A stretch of 64,000 nucleotides of DNA from the NCBI RefSeq assembly GCF_050958605.1, contig NZ_JBJHDO010000016.1:59419-123418 (forward strand), written 5' to 3'. Origin of the DNA: G016756615 sp050958605 (GTDB lineage Bacteria > Pseudomonadota > Alphaproteobacteria > Rhizobiales > Rhizobiaceae). Every line of letters starts with the position of its first letter. Within the stretch, counting starts at the first letter, position 1. Under the pieces are notes generated by a model. It ran no database searches. It was not told where the DNA came from and was given only the letters and a program-made list of their open reading frames with translations. Below are positions 7,856 through 16,725 of this stretch, one piece after another. Made by a program: the position numbers and the translations under genes.

Positions 7856-9088
7856 CTAGCCGATGATCTCTGCGGCGGTTAAGGAGCCGAGCACAGGATC
7901 AAAGTGATCAAAAATTTTCCAAGCAAAGAGCTGGAGTGATTTTGTCACAATCTCGATTGATGTCTCTACGTCGGTGTCATCATCGATCTGATCGCCAAGC
8001 ATCTCCGACTTAGCCAAGCACATCCAGTCTCTCCCGACGCGCTGGTTGGGCCGGTGCAGTCTCTTCTTCTCCAGCAAGGAGACGTATCTTGCCCGGTTTT
8101 CTTCCTCACCAGGTCCGAGGTAGAGATAGGCGTTAATCTTTGAGCGTTCCCGCTTCAGTTCCAAGAGGATGAATCGTTTCGAGTCCGTCCAGTCGGCCTG
8201 CCTGAAGCCAGGCAGGTTGTCCCATTTCGCGTATGCAAAGCGCAGGATGGTCCCCTTGTCAGCGTCTGGAAGCACCTGAAGGTCGGGACCACAAAGGGAT
8301 TTCGCAAGTTCGACCTTGCGATCCTTTAGTGCGTCGAAAAGATTGCCGATCGCGTCGGGCCTTCTATCGGCGAGGAAGTCGAGGGCTTCTCTGTGTCGCG
8401 ACCATAGCTTTCGCGCAATTTCTTCGAGGCGTTCGTCTTCCAAGTGGTGTCTCCTCAGCATCCTCAGATATGCCCTCAGGCTTTCGCTAGCGGCGCTAGT
8501 GACTGCGGTCTCTGCGATCGGTTCGAATTCGTTAACAAGGTCACGGATTCTGAGGGGCTGCCAGTGATCAGGGTCCAGTGGCGGTTCGTCATGTTTAGTG
8601 AGAAAAACATTCAGGTGCTTCCATCCATCGGCGGTTTGCCACTCGCTTTCTACGATCCTCCGATATCTTTGAAGTTGGTCGGTGCCTTGTGTCGAATCGA
8701 TCTTTAATTCGACCGGGATAACGATCTTCTCCGAGCGTAGGACAATCAGGAGATCGATGTTGCGCCATTCGCGTCGAACGTCAGCTTGCTCGATATCCAT
8801 CAGGTGAACGTCAAGAGGCCTCAGGGGATTACCGCCGCCTCCTGGGTGCAAGGTGTTTCGAGAGATTGCCAGGAGAAGTGCTCGAAGCACGTCGCTATGA
8901 AACCCATGCGGACGGCTAGGATTCAAGAGGTAAGCAAGGAAGTTGCCATGCCGGACCTCGGAACGGACCATGCCAAGGGCTTCGAACGGGCAGAACTGGT
9001 CGAACTCCCCCTCGAGCGCGAGGAAATCGTTGTCCTCAACAACCAGTCTCTCGAGGTTCTGTTCTAGATGAGATGATTCAGCGCGCAA
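7856..9088 (-). CDS. PD-(D/E)XK nuclease superfamily protein (PDDEXK_4-like)
   Basis: The 410-residue protein has a nuclease core near residues 105-145: RNIDLLIVL (D112), then IPVELKI (E127-x-K129), then QLQRY (Q138, Y142), the Asp / Glu-x-Lys / Gln-Tyr pattern of the PDDEXK_4 group. The rest is an unassigned helical and beta region with no membrane segments. Such stand-alone proteins occur in defence islands, but their targets are mostly unknown. I accept the TTG start at 9088 because GAGGA stands 4 bases upstream. It is transcribed away from the integrase gene. Confidence 0.75.
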   Translation of the reverse strand: MRAESSHLEQNLERLVVEDNDFLALEGEFDQFCPFEALGMVRSEVRHGNFLAYLLNPSRPHGFHSDVLRALLLAISRNTLHPGGGGNPLRPLDVHLMDIEQADVRREWRNIDLLIVLRSEKIVIPVELKIDSTQGTDQLQRYRRIVESEWQTADGWKHLNVFLTKHDEPPLDPDHWQPLRIRDLVNEFEPIAETAVTSAASESLRAYLRMLRRHHLEDERLEEIARKLWSRHREALDFLADRRPDAIGNLFDALKDRKVELAKSLCGPDLQVLPDADKGTILRFAYAKWDNLPGFRQADWTDSKRFILLELKRERSKINAYLYLGPGEEENRARYVSLLEKKRLHRPNQRVGRDWMCLAKSEMLGDQIDDDTDVETSIEIVTKSLQLFAWKIFDHFDPVLGSLTAAEIIG

Positions 9089-9187
9089 GTGATCCTCGGT
9101 TCTGCAAGCCTTGTAGGCGCGGTAGCGCCACCGGTTCAGAGACTTGCGCTGATTCGGTATATATGCCTAGTGCCTTCAACTTCGGCT

Positions 9188-9227
9188 TGCCGGGATAATC
9201 CTTGGCACCCTCCAGGGGGCATCCTAC
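9188..9227 (-). promoter_or_regulatory. Repeated element copy 2, between the PD-(D/E)XK gene and integrase
   Basis: TGCCGGGATAATCCTTG (9188-9204) and CATCCTAC (9220-9227) repeat the arrangement at 7758-7797. It lies 54 bp before the integrase start and about 100 bp upstream of the leftward nuclease-like gene, so it could serve either promoter or be an integrase arm site. Confidence 0.4.
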
Positions 9228-9257
9228 GCGTGATCTTCACTATCGATTGGAGACCGC

Positions 9258-10250
9258 ATGGCAACGATCCGGAAGCTCAGAGGACGATGGCAGGCGCAAG
9301 TCCGTCGGCGTGGCATGAAGCCACGCGCCAAGAGCTTTGACAGCAAACTCGAAGCCGAGAAGTGGGCGCGCGATCTAGAGGCCCAGGTCGATCGCTTCGG
9401 CTCAGCTCCGGACACAAAGATTCTGGAGAGCACTACCCTCGGCGACCTGCTAGAACGTTATCAACGCGAAGTGTCGCCGACAAAGCGTGGCGCTGTCCAA
9501 GAAGTTCAACGGATTGACGTGCTCCGCCGTCATGAGCTTGCTTACCGGACGATGATCGGGTTGAGCCAGCAGGACATTGCGTCGTTCCGGGATGAGCGCC
9601 TCCGGTTGGTAGCTCCATCTACCGCCGTGCGTGAGCTTGCGATTCTTAGCCACGTCGTTGAGGTCTCGATCCGAGACTGGGGACTACCGCTCGCGAAGAA
9701 CGTCGTGAAGCTCGTTCGTCGCCCGATCATTCAGAACGAGCGTAGCCGACGTCTGACCGGTGACGAGGAACAGCGCCTTCTTGACGGTTGTGACAGCGGC
9801 AAGATCCCTTATTTTCGGACACTGCTGATCGTCGCAATCGAGACCGGGATGCGCCGAGGGGAGATTCTGGGGCTGAGGTGGTCGGATATCTCGCACAATC
9901 GCCGCGTGGTCAGCTTGACGATGACCAAAAACGGAACCAATCGCGACGTGCCACTGTCTCAACGCGCCTTCGGCGCGCTTATGGACTGGAGGGCTCGCGC
10001 AGACGTAGATCAATCTACTATCTTTCCAATGACTGCCGGTGGGTTGGAGCAAGCGTGGTATCGTCTTCTCAAGCGCGTCGACATTAACGGACTGCGCTTT
10101 CATGATCTGCGCCACGAAGGCGTCAGCCGTCTATTCGAGCGGGGTTTGAACGTGATCGAGGTCAGCAGCATCAGCGGACACAAGGAGATGCGGACGCTGC
10201 GCCGATACACCCACCTTAGTGCTGACGATCTCGTCGCTCGCCTGGGATAG
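9258..10250 (+). CDS. Tyrosine recombinase / phage-type integrase
   Basis: The 330-residue site-specific recombinase has a short N-terminal arm-binding region (MATIRKLRGRWQAQVRRRG), a SAM-like core-binding domain (about 60-155) and a complete catalytic domain: Arg in TGMRRGE (R199), Lys in TKNGTNRD (K224), H282 and R285 in FHDLRHE, H308 in SGHKEM and the nucleophile Y317 in RRYTHL. All six catalytic positions are present, so it looks functional. It probably integrates the island into tRNA-Ser, although it stands 2.6 kb inside the island rather than beside a tRNA copy. ATG follows GATTGGAG. Confidence 0.93.
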   Translation: MATIRKLRGRWQAQVRRRGMKPRAKSFDSKLEAEKWARDLEAQVDRFGSAPDTKILESTTLGDLLERYQREVSPTKRGAVQEVQRIDVLRRHELAYRTMIGLSQQDIASFRDERLRLVAPSTAVRELAILSHVVEVSIRDWGLPLAKNVVKLVRRPIIQNERSRRLTGDEEQRLLDGCDSGKIPYFRTLLIVAIETGMRRGEILGLRWSDISHNRRVVSLTMTKNGTNRDVPLSQRAFGALMDWRARADVDQSTIFPMTAGGLEQAWYRLLKRVDINGLRFHDLRHEGVSRLFERGLNVIEVSSISGHKEMRTLRRYTHLSADDLVARLG

Positions 10251-10798
10251 ATTGATCTACACAAATGTTCAGCCTAGCGATCCTATAGCTCTTGGTCGTT
10301 TAGCAAAGTCCTAGAAGCGACCCTGTCATCGAAGGGGATGCTTCGGGTCGCCACCGACGCTCCGGCATCGTAGCCACCGCTCCCGGCATCCGATACTTTC
10401 CATTCTGCAAACTTCTGCGGTTACTCGACGCAGAAACCGAGCCGGCAAGGGCGCATCATGACGATGGCTAATACGTGCACTTCTTATCCAAGATAAGAAG
10501 ATCCTTGTCGCTATCTTTCCCGTAAGTTGACACGAATGAGCGGATTTTCATGTTTTCGGCGAGAAACACGGCTTTATCATATCTCACGGACGAAAACTAT
10601 TTGGTATCGTGTGAGATCGCTTCATTCGTTCTGTTCGGCTCTGAAGAAATCCCTGCTCGCCACCCGTCGAAATTATCTTTGAAAATTGTCCAGCAAGCCT
10701 CCGCGATTTCGCTATATCATTATGAGTAACGGCCCAGCGCCTTACACCCCTACAATTCATCCCGAATAACGCGCCTTTCCCGCACGAAGGATTTAGCT
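10251..10798. other. 548-bp gene-free stretch after the integrase
   Basis: I find no convincing coding sequence on either strand. It is noticeably more AT-rich than the chromosome around it. The clearest structure is a perfect 9-bp inverted repeat with a 3-nt spacer, CTTCTTATC / GATAAGAAG, at 10480-10500. The stretch ends with a plausible ribosome site (GAAGGA) for the gene at 10799. Confidence 0.6.
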
Positions 10799-11833
10799 AT
10801 GTCTGAAACTCCCAAATCGCCAGAACATCGCAGGATCGATACGCTTATCGAAACGGTTCAGCAGCATCCGACCGATTTCCTAAAGGACGAGCGGCGTCTG
10901 ACGGCCGTGAAGTGGTTCGAATATCGCTTTTTGTCTCCGAGGGCAGCAAACAGGCTTTTCATGCGAACCTATCAGGAGACCTTTCGTCGGAAGTTCGCCC
11001 AGGAAGTCGACCACGAACGCGCGTCCACGGTCAATGGTGTTAGCGCCATGGCGGTAAAAAGGGATGCTCGACAAAGAAGTCAACTGGCTGCGGCCCGTCA
11101 GCGCGCGGACAGGTTGGGGATCAGTTATCCTTGCTATATTGAAGCCGCATTTGACTTCGCTTTGCGGCGAGGAGACAAGCGAAAATTCCTCCCCCTCCCG
11201 AGCGAACTGCATGGCAATCCGAGGGCAGCTCCATTGTTTGCGCAGTATGTTAAGCAGCGGTGGCAGGAGCAGGTTTCGAATGGTCTCGTTCGCGTCGAGC
11301 ATCCTGCCTATCTGATCGAAAACTATCGAGGGATGGCAGCTCAGGACGACTTCAGACGCTTCATTCTCGACCATGTGGAGCAGGCCAGCATACCCCTTCA
11401 TCGCGCTATCCTGAAGTTCACATATGAAAGGAAGCAAATCCCGGCCGAGCTGTTCAAGTCCATTGTGCCGCAAGAGCGTTTCGAGCAAGCACTGGCGATC
11501 GTGGCTAGCGATTTGCAACACCAGCCAATTGATGATGCCTCGGAGCCGCGCTCTCCGACGCGGCTCTGGCCGACATGCTTCGGCATGCACTACACGCATG
11601 AGCCGTCATCGGCTGAGTGCTCCGCCTGCCCGCAGGTCCTTGGTTGCAAGAAAGTTGGCGATCTGGTCCTGAGAAAAGCCGCCGCGCAAGCTGGAGTGCC
11701 TGACCCTGCTGGAGATTATAAACGGAGAATGGATCGGGAGCGGCAGCAACGGTGCCGGAACCGGAAGCGGGAGGAAAAGGACGCTGCCCGTTTCAGTACG
11801 CGCCCCAACACTTCAACTTCTCTTCATCCCTAA
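10799..11833 (+). CDS. Uncharacterised island protein with C-terminal Cys cluster
   Basis: I do not recognise this 344-residue protein. It is soluble, basic and mostly helical by composition. Its C-terminal third holds a compact cysteine/histidine group, PTCFGMHYTHEP followed by CSACPQVLGCKK, which could bind zinc or an Fe-S cluster. The tail is very Arg/Lys-rich (RRMDRERQQRCRNRKREEKD), suggesting nucleic-acid contact. GAAGGA stands 7 bases before the ATG. It lies between the integrase and the serine recombinase with a complex palindrome immediately downstream, so a role in element maintenance or replication is possible but only inferred. Confidence 0.6.
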   Translation: MSETPKSPEHRRIDTLIETVQQHPTDFLKDERRLTAVKWFEYRFLSPRAANRLFMRTYQETFRRKFAQEVDHERASTVNGVSAMAVKRDARQRSQLAAARQRADRLGISYPCYIEAAFDFALRRGDKRKFLPLPSELHGNPRAAPLFAQYVKQRWQEQVSNGLVRVEHPAYLIENYRGMAAQDDFRRFILDHVEQASIPLHRAILKFTYERKQIPAELFKSIVPQERFEQALAIVASDLQHQPIDDASEPRSPTRLWPTCFGMHYTHEPSSAECSACPQVLGCKKVGDLVLRKAAAQAGVPDPAGDYKRRMDRERQQRCRNRKREEKDAARFSTRPNTSTSLHP

Positions 11834-11860
11834 CCGGAGGAATTGAGAAAGAGAACCGGA

Positions 11861-11932
11861 GGTGTCACGCTACCAAGTATTCTTATATCTCTTAATATGA
11901 GGAATTATTAAGAGAATTGGCAGCGTGACACC
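11861..11932. repeat. Compound palindrome between convergent genes
   Basis: The outer arms GGTGTCACGCTACCAA (11861-11876) and TTGGCAGCGTGACACC (11917-11932) are complementary at 15 of 16 positions. Nested inside is a perfect 9-bp pair, TCTCTTAAT (11888-11896) and ATTAAGAGA (11907-11915). The AT-rich centre between GC-rich arms suits a recombination (res-like), replication or termination site. It lies 28 bp after the unknown gene and 190 bp before the 3' end of the serine recombinase. Confidence 0.8.
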
Positions 11933-12122
11933 CCAGCCTAAGAAACGCTCCGGCTCGTAAAAGGCTTGTCTCTGCGCCGAAGGAACATAACTCGTCTACA
12001 GGCATCGCAGGTTTGCGCGCGTCTACCGCTCGACGCTTATTAGGACTCCCTGGCGCGCGTTAGTGCTGGGACGCACAATTCCTCATCTGACGCGTCGGAG
12101 CCAGCCAGTGAGCCTCTGTGTG

Positions 12123-12704
12123 TCACCTAGCGGCCTCCTGGCCGGCGACGTCGACCTTGAGAACGCGGAGTAGAGTGCGAGGATGGATACCGTGCTTCTC
12201 GGCGATCGTCTCGACTGATGCAGAGCCGTTTGCAAGAGCCAGACGAGCTTCCCGGCGCTGCTCCCCTGTCAAAGCTGGTCGTCTTCCGATCTGCCTCCCA
12301 CGAGCACGAGCAGCAGCCATTCCGGCGCGGGTTCGTTCGCTGATTAGTGATCGCTCAAATTCTGCCATGGCCGCCAGAAGATGGAACAGCAGGCGCCCGC
12401 CAGATGACGACGTGTCGATCGCTTCACTCAGAGATCGAAACTCGATTCGACGCTCTCCTAGCTCGGAGATCAGCTTGATGAGATCCACCAGGGAGCGGCC
12501 TAACCGGTCGAGCCGCCACACCACGAACGTGTCGCCTGGCCGGAGCTCATCGAGCACGGCAGCCAGTCCAGGGCGCTCGAAGTTCGCGCCAGATATTCCT
12601 TCATCGGTGTAGATTCTTACGCATCCCGCTGCTCGCAATGCTATCTGCTGTAAATCCAGATTTTGATCGGTTGTGGAAACGCGGGCGTATCCGACTTGTC
12701 TCAT
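12123..12704 (-). CDS. Serine recombinase (resolvase/invertase family)
   Basis: The 193-residue small serine recombinase has the catalytic domain MRQVGYARVSTTDQN (nucleophile S10), WRLDRLGRSLVDLI (R residues of the active site) and the long E helix FHLLAAMAEFERSLISERTR. It is followed by a short C-terminal helix-turn-helix (SVETIAEKHGIHPRTLLRVL). Size and order match Tn3-type resolvases and Hin/Gin invertases. No flanking transposase or terminal repeats were seen, so it is either a resolvase left from a lost transposon or a DNA-invertase. No strong ribosome site precedes the ATG. Confidence 0.92.
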   Translation of the reverse strand: MRQVGYARVSTTDQNLDLQQIALRAAGCVRIYTDEGISGANFERPGLAAVLDELRPGDTFVVWRLDRLGRSLVDLIKLISELGERRIEFRSLSEAIDTSSSGGRLLFHLLAAMAEFERSLISERTRAGMAAARARGRQIGRRPALTGEQRREARLALANGSASVETIAEKHGIHPRTLLRVLKVDVAGQEAAR

Positions 12705-12938
12705 GCGCAGTTATCCGGTCTGTAAGAAATTCACTGGCGTTTTCAATGAGATAATACCCGTTCCCACCTTGACGAAAAGGAACCTTTTTGTGCAGCCTGG
12801 CTTTCCTGTTGGCCACTGAATGCCATGCCAGAGAAATCAACTGGTTCCGTCTCCGGCGGATCAGCAGCAGGTCAATAGGGCAAGGGTTCCCTTTCGTGCG
12901 GATGAAATGGGTCGAAGCACGCCGGAGGGGTGATGTGC

Positions 12939-13376
12939 ATGCGGGTTAACGACAACCTTCTCTTCTCGGGCGTTTTCAAAGGCGCTTTGGCCTCGCTACG
13001 CTACGTCGCCCTAGGCTCGGCGCTGCTCGGCAGCGCGCCAGCCTTCGCAGGTGGCCTGGACACTGCCTACAGCAACGCGATGATGCCCTATGTGGTTCTC
13101 AAGCGGGGGACAATAGAGTGTGGCAAGCCAGCGGGGGAACACATCGCTTACAAGGCTCGAATGCTCGGCATTCTCGGTCGGATCCCTAATGTTGACCGGG
13201 TTGGTGCAGACCGGGAAATCGAACGTGCGTTCGAGCGGGAAACGTTGGGCTCTAGCAACCCGACCTGCTCGGATGCGCTTTTGGAGCGATACCAGTATAC
13301 GCTGGAGAACAGCGCAGAAATGGCGCTTCAGTATCTCGCGGAAGAGGTTCAGAGCCGGCAGCGCAATAATTGGTAG
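12939..13376 (+). CDS. Exported protein of unknown function
   Basis: A 145-residue protein begins MRVNDNLLFSG and has a hydrophobic stretch ending in an AFA cleavage site (about residues 24-39), so it should be exported to the periplasm. The mature part has two cysteines that could pair (TIECGKP and NPTCSDA). I recognise no family. GGAGGGG (12924-12930) sits best for ATG at 12939; ATG at 12933 and GTG at 12930 are in frame but too close. It lies alone between the recombinase and the gene at 13400. Confidence 0.6.
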   Translation: MRVNDNLLFSGVFKGALASLRYVALGSALLGSAPAFAGGLDTAYSNAMMPYVVLKRGTIECGKPAGEHIAYKARMLGILGRIPNVDRVGADREIERAFERETLGSSNPTCSDALLERYQYTLENSAEMALQYLAEEVQSRQRNNW

Positions 13377-13399
13377 ACCTATCTACAGGTGGCCGAGAG

Positions 13400-13888
13400 T
13401 TACACGGAGGAATTGGCCGTTAGCCACTTCTCAAGAGCGGCTATCACGGAAAGACGAAGTCCGTAGCCTTTCGAGAGGGCAAGGCCGAGTGATGGATCCA
13501 GCTTTGTAAATCCCATCTCGTCCATAATCTCTCCCGCGCTAATACCGCGTTTGGCCTTGATGTGATTGATACGGGCTACCGTTGCCGGGAGAAGATAGCG
13601 ACCCGTAGATATAGATGTGGCTGTTGCCCCAGCGCTCGACGAGCCTGTCGGCAGGACCCCTGTCGTGGTCAACCAGGCCAAGAAATCCTTTCGCTCTGAG
13701 TTGGTAGACTTGCTCCAGGCGTTCTTGAGCTCCTGCAGCCGTGTCCTGGGTTTCTTCAGGCCCGAAGCCTTTGTCGCTTCAGTGACTGTCCGGTATTTCC
13801 CGTCTACCAGATCAGCGTAGATCGTCGGATAATCCCGTATAAGTCGCTCCTCATAATACGCGTTGCCGCGCTTCTGCTTCTTCGTCAT
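13400..13888 (-). CDS. Uncharacterised protein, possible DNA-binding
   Basis: This 162-residue protein (MTKKQKRGNAYYEERLIRDY) is not recognised as a named family. The first third (TVTEATKASGLKKPRTRLQELK) resembles a helix-turn-helix, and the last part (HIKAKRGISAGEIMDEMGFTKL then LRLSVIAALEKWL) could be a second small helical DNA-binding unit. A low-complexity Thr/Ser/Ala linker joins them. A regulatory role for the adjacent restriction-modification genes is conceivable but unsupported by direct evidence. Confidence 0.55.
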   Translation of the reverse strand: MTKKQKRGNAYYEERLIRDYPTIYADLVDGKYRTVTEATKASGLKKPRTRLQELKNAWSKSTNSERKDFLAWLTTTGVLPTGSSSAGATATSISTGRYLLPATVARINHIKAKRGISAGEIMDEMGFTKLDPSLGLALSKGYGLRLSVIAALEKWLTANSSV

Positions 13889-14069
13889 TTCGATGTCCGG
13901 TCAAGCACTATCGCCCCAATCGACCAGTGGAGACTCGCCGGTGCGTTTGGCATGTCGGACGCTAGATGCAATGTCAGAACATGCGGCGTCAGCCGGTGAG
14001 CATGCTTGAGTGAATGGTGCGATCCTGATGGGTCGCAATGCCCTTGTGTCTTCTCTGAATTGGAAGAGC

Positions 14070-16724
14070 TTACCCTATCGTCTTATCGATCAAGCTAAAG
14101 TTCCGGTTCGTCGGCATGCAGAATAAGCAATGGCCGCCGCTGGCCTCGGCCCAAACCGAGCCGATCTGTCGCTTGACAGCCTCGCTTTCGTAAAGGTGCG
14201 CGCCCTTGTATTCGACCACAAGGATGCGCCCGTCCGTCAACATTGCGACAAAGTCGGGATAGAACTTATCGTGCGGGAGTTGGAGCCAGAAGGACGACTT
14301 TTTCCGATCGATGTTCCTGATCCAGTAGCGAACCTTATCGTGTCGGTCGAGGTGCAGCGCGCAATCGAACTCTTCTCCGCTGCTTCCCAGGTCGCCGACG
14401 AGCCGGGTGTAGTGTTTGATGAACTTAGTCGCTCCGGCGTAGGGCTGGTTGGGAGCGTAAGTCTGTTCGTCAAAGATAATGGAAAGGTCGGAGCTGACTG
14501 CGAAGTCTGCGGCATTCGCAGCGAAAAGGGCGTTGTATTGTTCGACCTCGCGCTGGCCCCGCAGTTCGTTGATCATAGCGGCCATAGCTTTCCGCAGGTC
14601 ATATTTATAGCGAGCAAGAACCTGAAGCTCGATACCGGATGCCATTAGAACTTCAATCGCCCGTGTGATGAATACAATGGCGCTAGGCTTGGTGATATCG
14701 GGGTGGGCGATCCCCAAATCGATCCAGTGCGCAAGGCGCGCAAGGCTCCAAGTCGGCTCCTGAATTACGCCAGCAAGATCTCCCTGAACCTTCTTGGCGA
14801 AGGCAATTTCGATCTTGCCTTTGTCGCCAACGTCGATCTGACCGGTCTGGCTGTTGTCGGCTACGCGGAAACGCGTGGCTATGGGCGATGGGGCACACTG
14901 GTCAAGTCGCCACGGCAGGTCAAGGAAATGCTCCTGCGAGAAGAGTTGAAGCTCCCCTTGCTTCCGAAAGCCCAGCATGGGCACTACAAAGGGCGGCTTG
15001 TCATCCTCCTCGGCGGCGGAAGTCTGAAAGTTGTTTGTTTTGGCATACAGACGATCGATGGCTTTCCCGACTTTGGGCACCGCTGCAAGGGCCAGGTGGA
15101 GCAGGTTGCGATTCTCCCGCGTCATGGGACCGGTGTAAGTCAACATACTGCTCTCGGAATCGAAAGTGATTCGCGATTTCACGGACGCCGGCAGGCGCGC
15201 AAGTGCCGCTGCGACTACCGGTGCAGCGTCCTCAGGCAGCGGGTCGGATTTGTAGGGCGCGCTAGCGTCGGCCTCGGCAAATCCAAGGTTCTGCTGCGGC
15301 GCGATAATTTGCGCCGCTTCCATCGCATTGAATCCTGCGCCCTCAACGAGTCCGTCGCGCAACTGCTGCGCCGTGGTATCGAAACTGCGCGAGACGATAA
15401 AAGCGTAAGACTGGTTCAGCGCATCGCGCCGCTTGCGTTTCGCGCGCGGCATCCGCAGGACGCGGCCAAGAATCTGCTCAACTGCGACAGGTGAGACCTG
15501 ATCCGCGACCGAGCAAAGCACATATGCGAAGGGACAATCCCAGCCCTCTTTCAGCTTCGACACTGTGATGATGTAGCGGACGGGGCACTTATCGCTGCGG
15601 ATGTCGCCGATCGCGTCGAGGTCTTTGCGCGGTCCGGTGTGGACCGCGATTTGCTCCTTGGGGATACGCTGATCATCCACAAGGTATGTTTCGATCTTTT
15701 CCCAAGTGTGGCGCGTGGGATCATCCTTCGACGCACTTTGCGCCTGAAACAGGATAATGGGACGGATGTATTCGCCTGTTTCGGCCTGTTCCGCCTTCGC
15801 GGCCTCTTCCAGCGCCTTCTGACAATCCAGCGCCGCGCCGATGGTCTTGACCCAATCGGCATCGGTAGTCAGTCGGATCGGCATTTTGATCATCTCCTCG
15901 GCCTTCAACTCGGCGGCAGAGACGGAATAGAGGATGTTCGATGCATGCTTCTCGCGAGCCGGATCATGTTCCGTCTGCGGGGTGGCAGTCAGTTCTAGGA
16001 TCAAGGACGGATTGAAGCGCGCCAAGGTTCGGAAGGACAGTTCCGTGCGACCGTTGTGGGCTTCGTCCACGATCACCATGGGGCGATGAAGCTTTAGTAG
16101 GTTCGCCAGCGAATAGACTGGACGGGAGCCGCCCTCCACGAGGTCAAGCGGAATAATCTGGTCCTGGGTCAGGTTGGCAAAGTGATCCATCAGAACGCCG
16201 GCGTCCTCGTAGACTTTTAAGCCTTCGGGGTTTTCCTTACCGCTGTCATCCTCGCGGCGGAAGGATTGTATGGTCGAAACGATCACCACAGCTCCGCCGG
16301 TCGCGTCTGCCTTGGACATGGCAAGCGCCTCAGCTTTCGTCATCACCGTGAAGTTGCGGTTGAAAGCCTGAAGCAAAGCCGCGCGATAGGGATGGGTCTC
16401 ATCTCTCAATGCCGCTACGGTCTGCTCGAAGATCGGGGTTGAAGGGACAAGCCACAATACTGTCGGGTTCGTGGTTTGTAGAAAGTCCCTTGCGGCGATG
16501 CCGATGGAGTGAGCCGCGATCAGCGTCTTGCCGCCGCCGGTCGGAACTCTAAGGCAGATGTAGGGCGTGCCCTCTGCAACCGTTGGCGCGTTGCGAAAGG
16601 GCAAGTTAGTGGCCTTGTAGAAGGCAATGCTCGCGCCCATCGCGGCCGTGTCCCTGAGGAAGGTGGAAAAGCGGTCAAGCGCTAGCCGCTGATACTCTTT
16701 CAGATCGAAGTTGTTCGCAGTCAT
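14070..16724 (-). CDS. res: Type III restriction enzyme Res subunit (DEAD/DEAH helicase-nuclease)
   Basis: The 884-residue subunit couples ATP-driven DNA translocation to cleavage in complex with Mod. The SF2 helicase motifs are present: Walker A RVPTGGGKT (59-67), DEAH (220-223), ELTATPQ (motif III), SKLKEGWDCP and QILGRVLRMP (motif VI). A C-terminal PD-(D/E)XK nuclease reads FYPDFVAML then VVEYKG (D824, E838-x-K840). All catalytic elements look intact. The ATG lies 2 bp after the mod stop, so the two are one operon. Because Res needs Mod for target recognition, the upstream frameshift probably leaves it silent. Confidence 0.93.
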   Translation of the reverse strand: MTANNFDLKEYQRLALDRFSTFLRDTAAMGASIAFYKATNLPFRNAPTVAEGTPYICLRVPTGGGKTLIAAHSIGIAARDFLQTTNPTVLWLVPSTPIFEQTVAALRDETHPYRAALLQAFNRNFTVMTKAEALAMSKADATGGAVVIVSTIQSFRREDDSGKENPEGLKVYEDAGVLMDHFANLTQDQIIPLDLVEGGSRPVYSLANLLKLHRPMVIVDEAHNGRTELSFRTLARFNPSLILELTATPQTEHDPAREKHASNILYSVSAAELKAEEMIKMPIRLTTDADWVKTIGAALDCQKALEEAAKAEQAETGEYIRPIILFQAQSASKDDPTRHTWEKIETYLVDDQRIPKEQIAVHTGPRKDLDAIGDIRSDKCPVRYIITVSKLKEGWDCPFAYVLCSVADQVSPVAVEQILGRVLRMPRAKRKRRDALNQSYAFIVSRSFDTTAQQLRDGLVEGAGFNAMEAAQIIAPQQNLGFAEADASAPYKSDPLPEDAAPVVAAALARLPASVKSRITFDSESSMLTYTGPMTRENRNLLHLALAAVPKVGKAIDRLYAKTNNFQTSAAEEDDKPPFVVPMLGFRKQGELQLFSQEHFLDLPWRLDQCAPSPIATRFRVADNSQTGQIDVGDKGKIEIAFAKKVQGDLAGVIQEPTWSLARLAHWIDLGIAHPDITKPSAIVFITRAIEVLMASGIELQVLARYKYDLRKAMAAMINELRGQREVEQYNALFAANAADFAVSSDLSIIFDEQTYAPNQPYAGATKFIKHYTRLVGDLGSSGEEFDCALHLDRHDKVRYWIRNIDRKKSSFWLQLPHDKFYPDFVAMLTDGRILVVEYKGAHLYESEAVKRQIGSVWAEASGGHCLFCMPTNRNFSLIDKTIG

Positions 16725-16725
16725 A

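Noticed and set aside
12123..12704. Complete Tn3-type transposon around the resolvase
   Set aside because: No transposase gene or terminal inverted repeats are visible on either side; only the recombinase is present.
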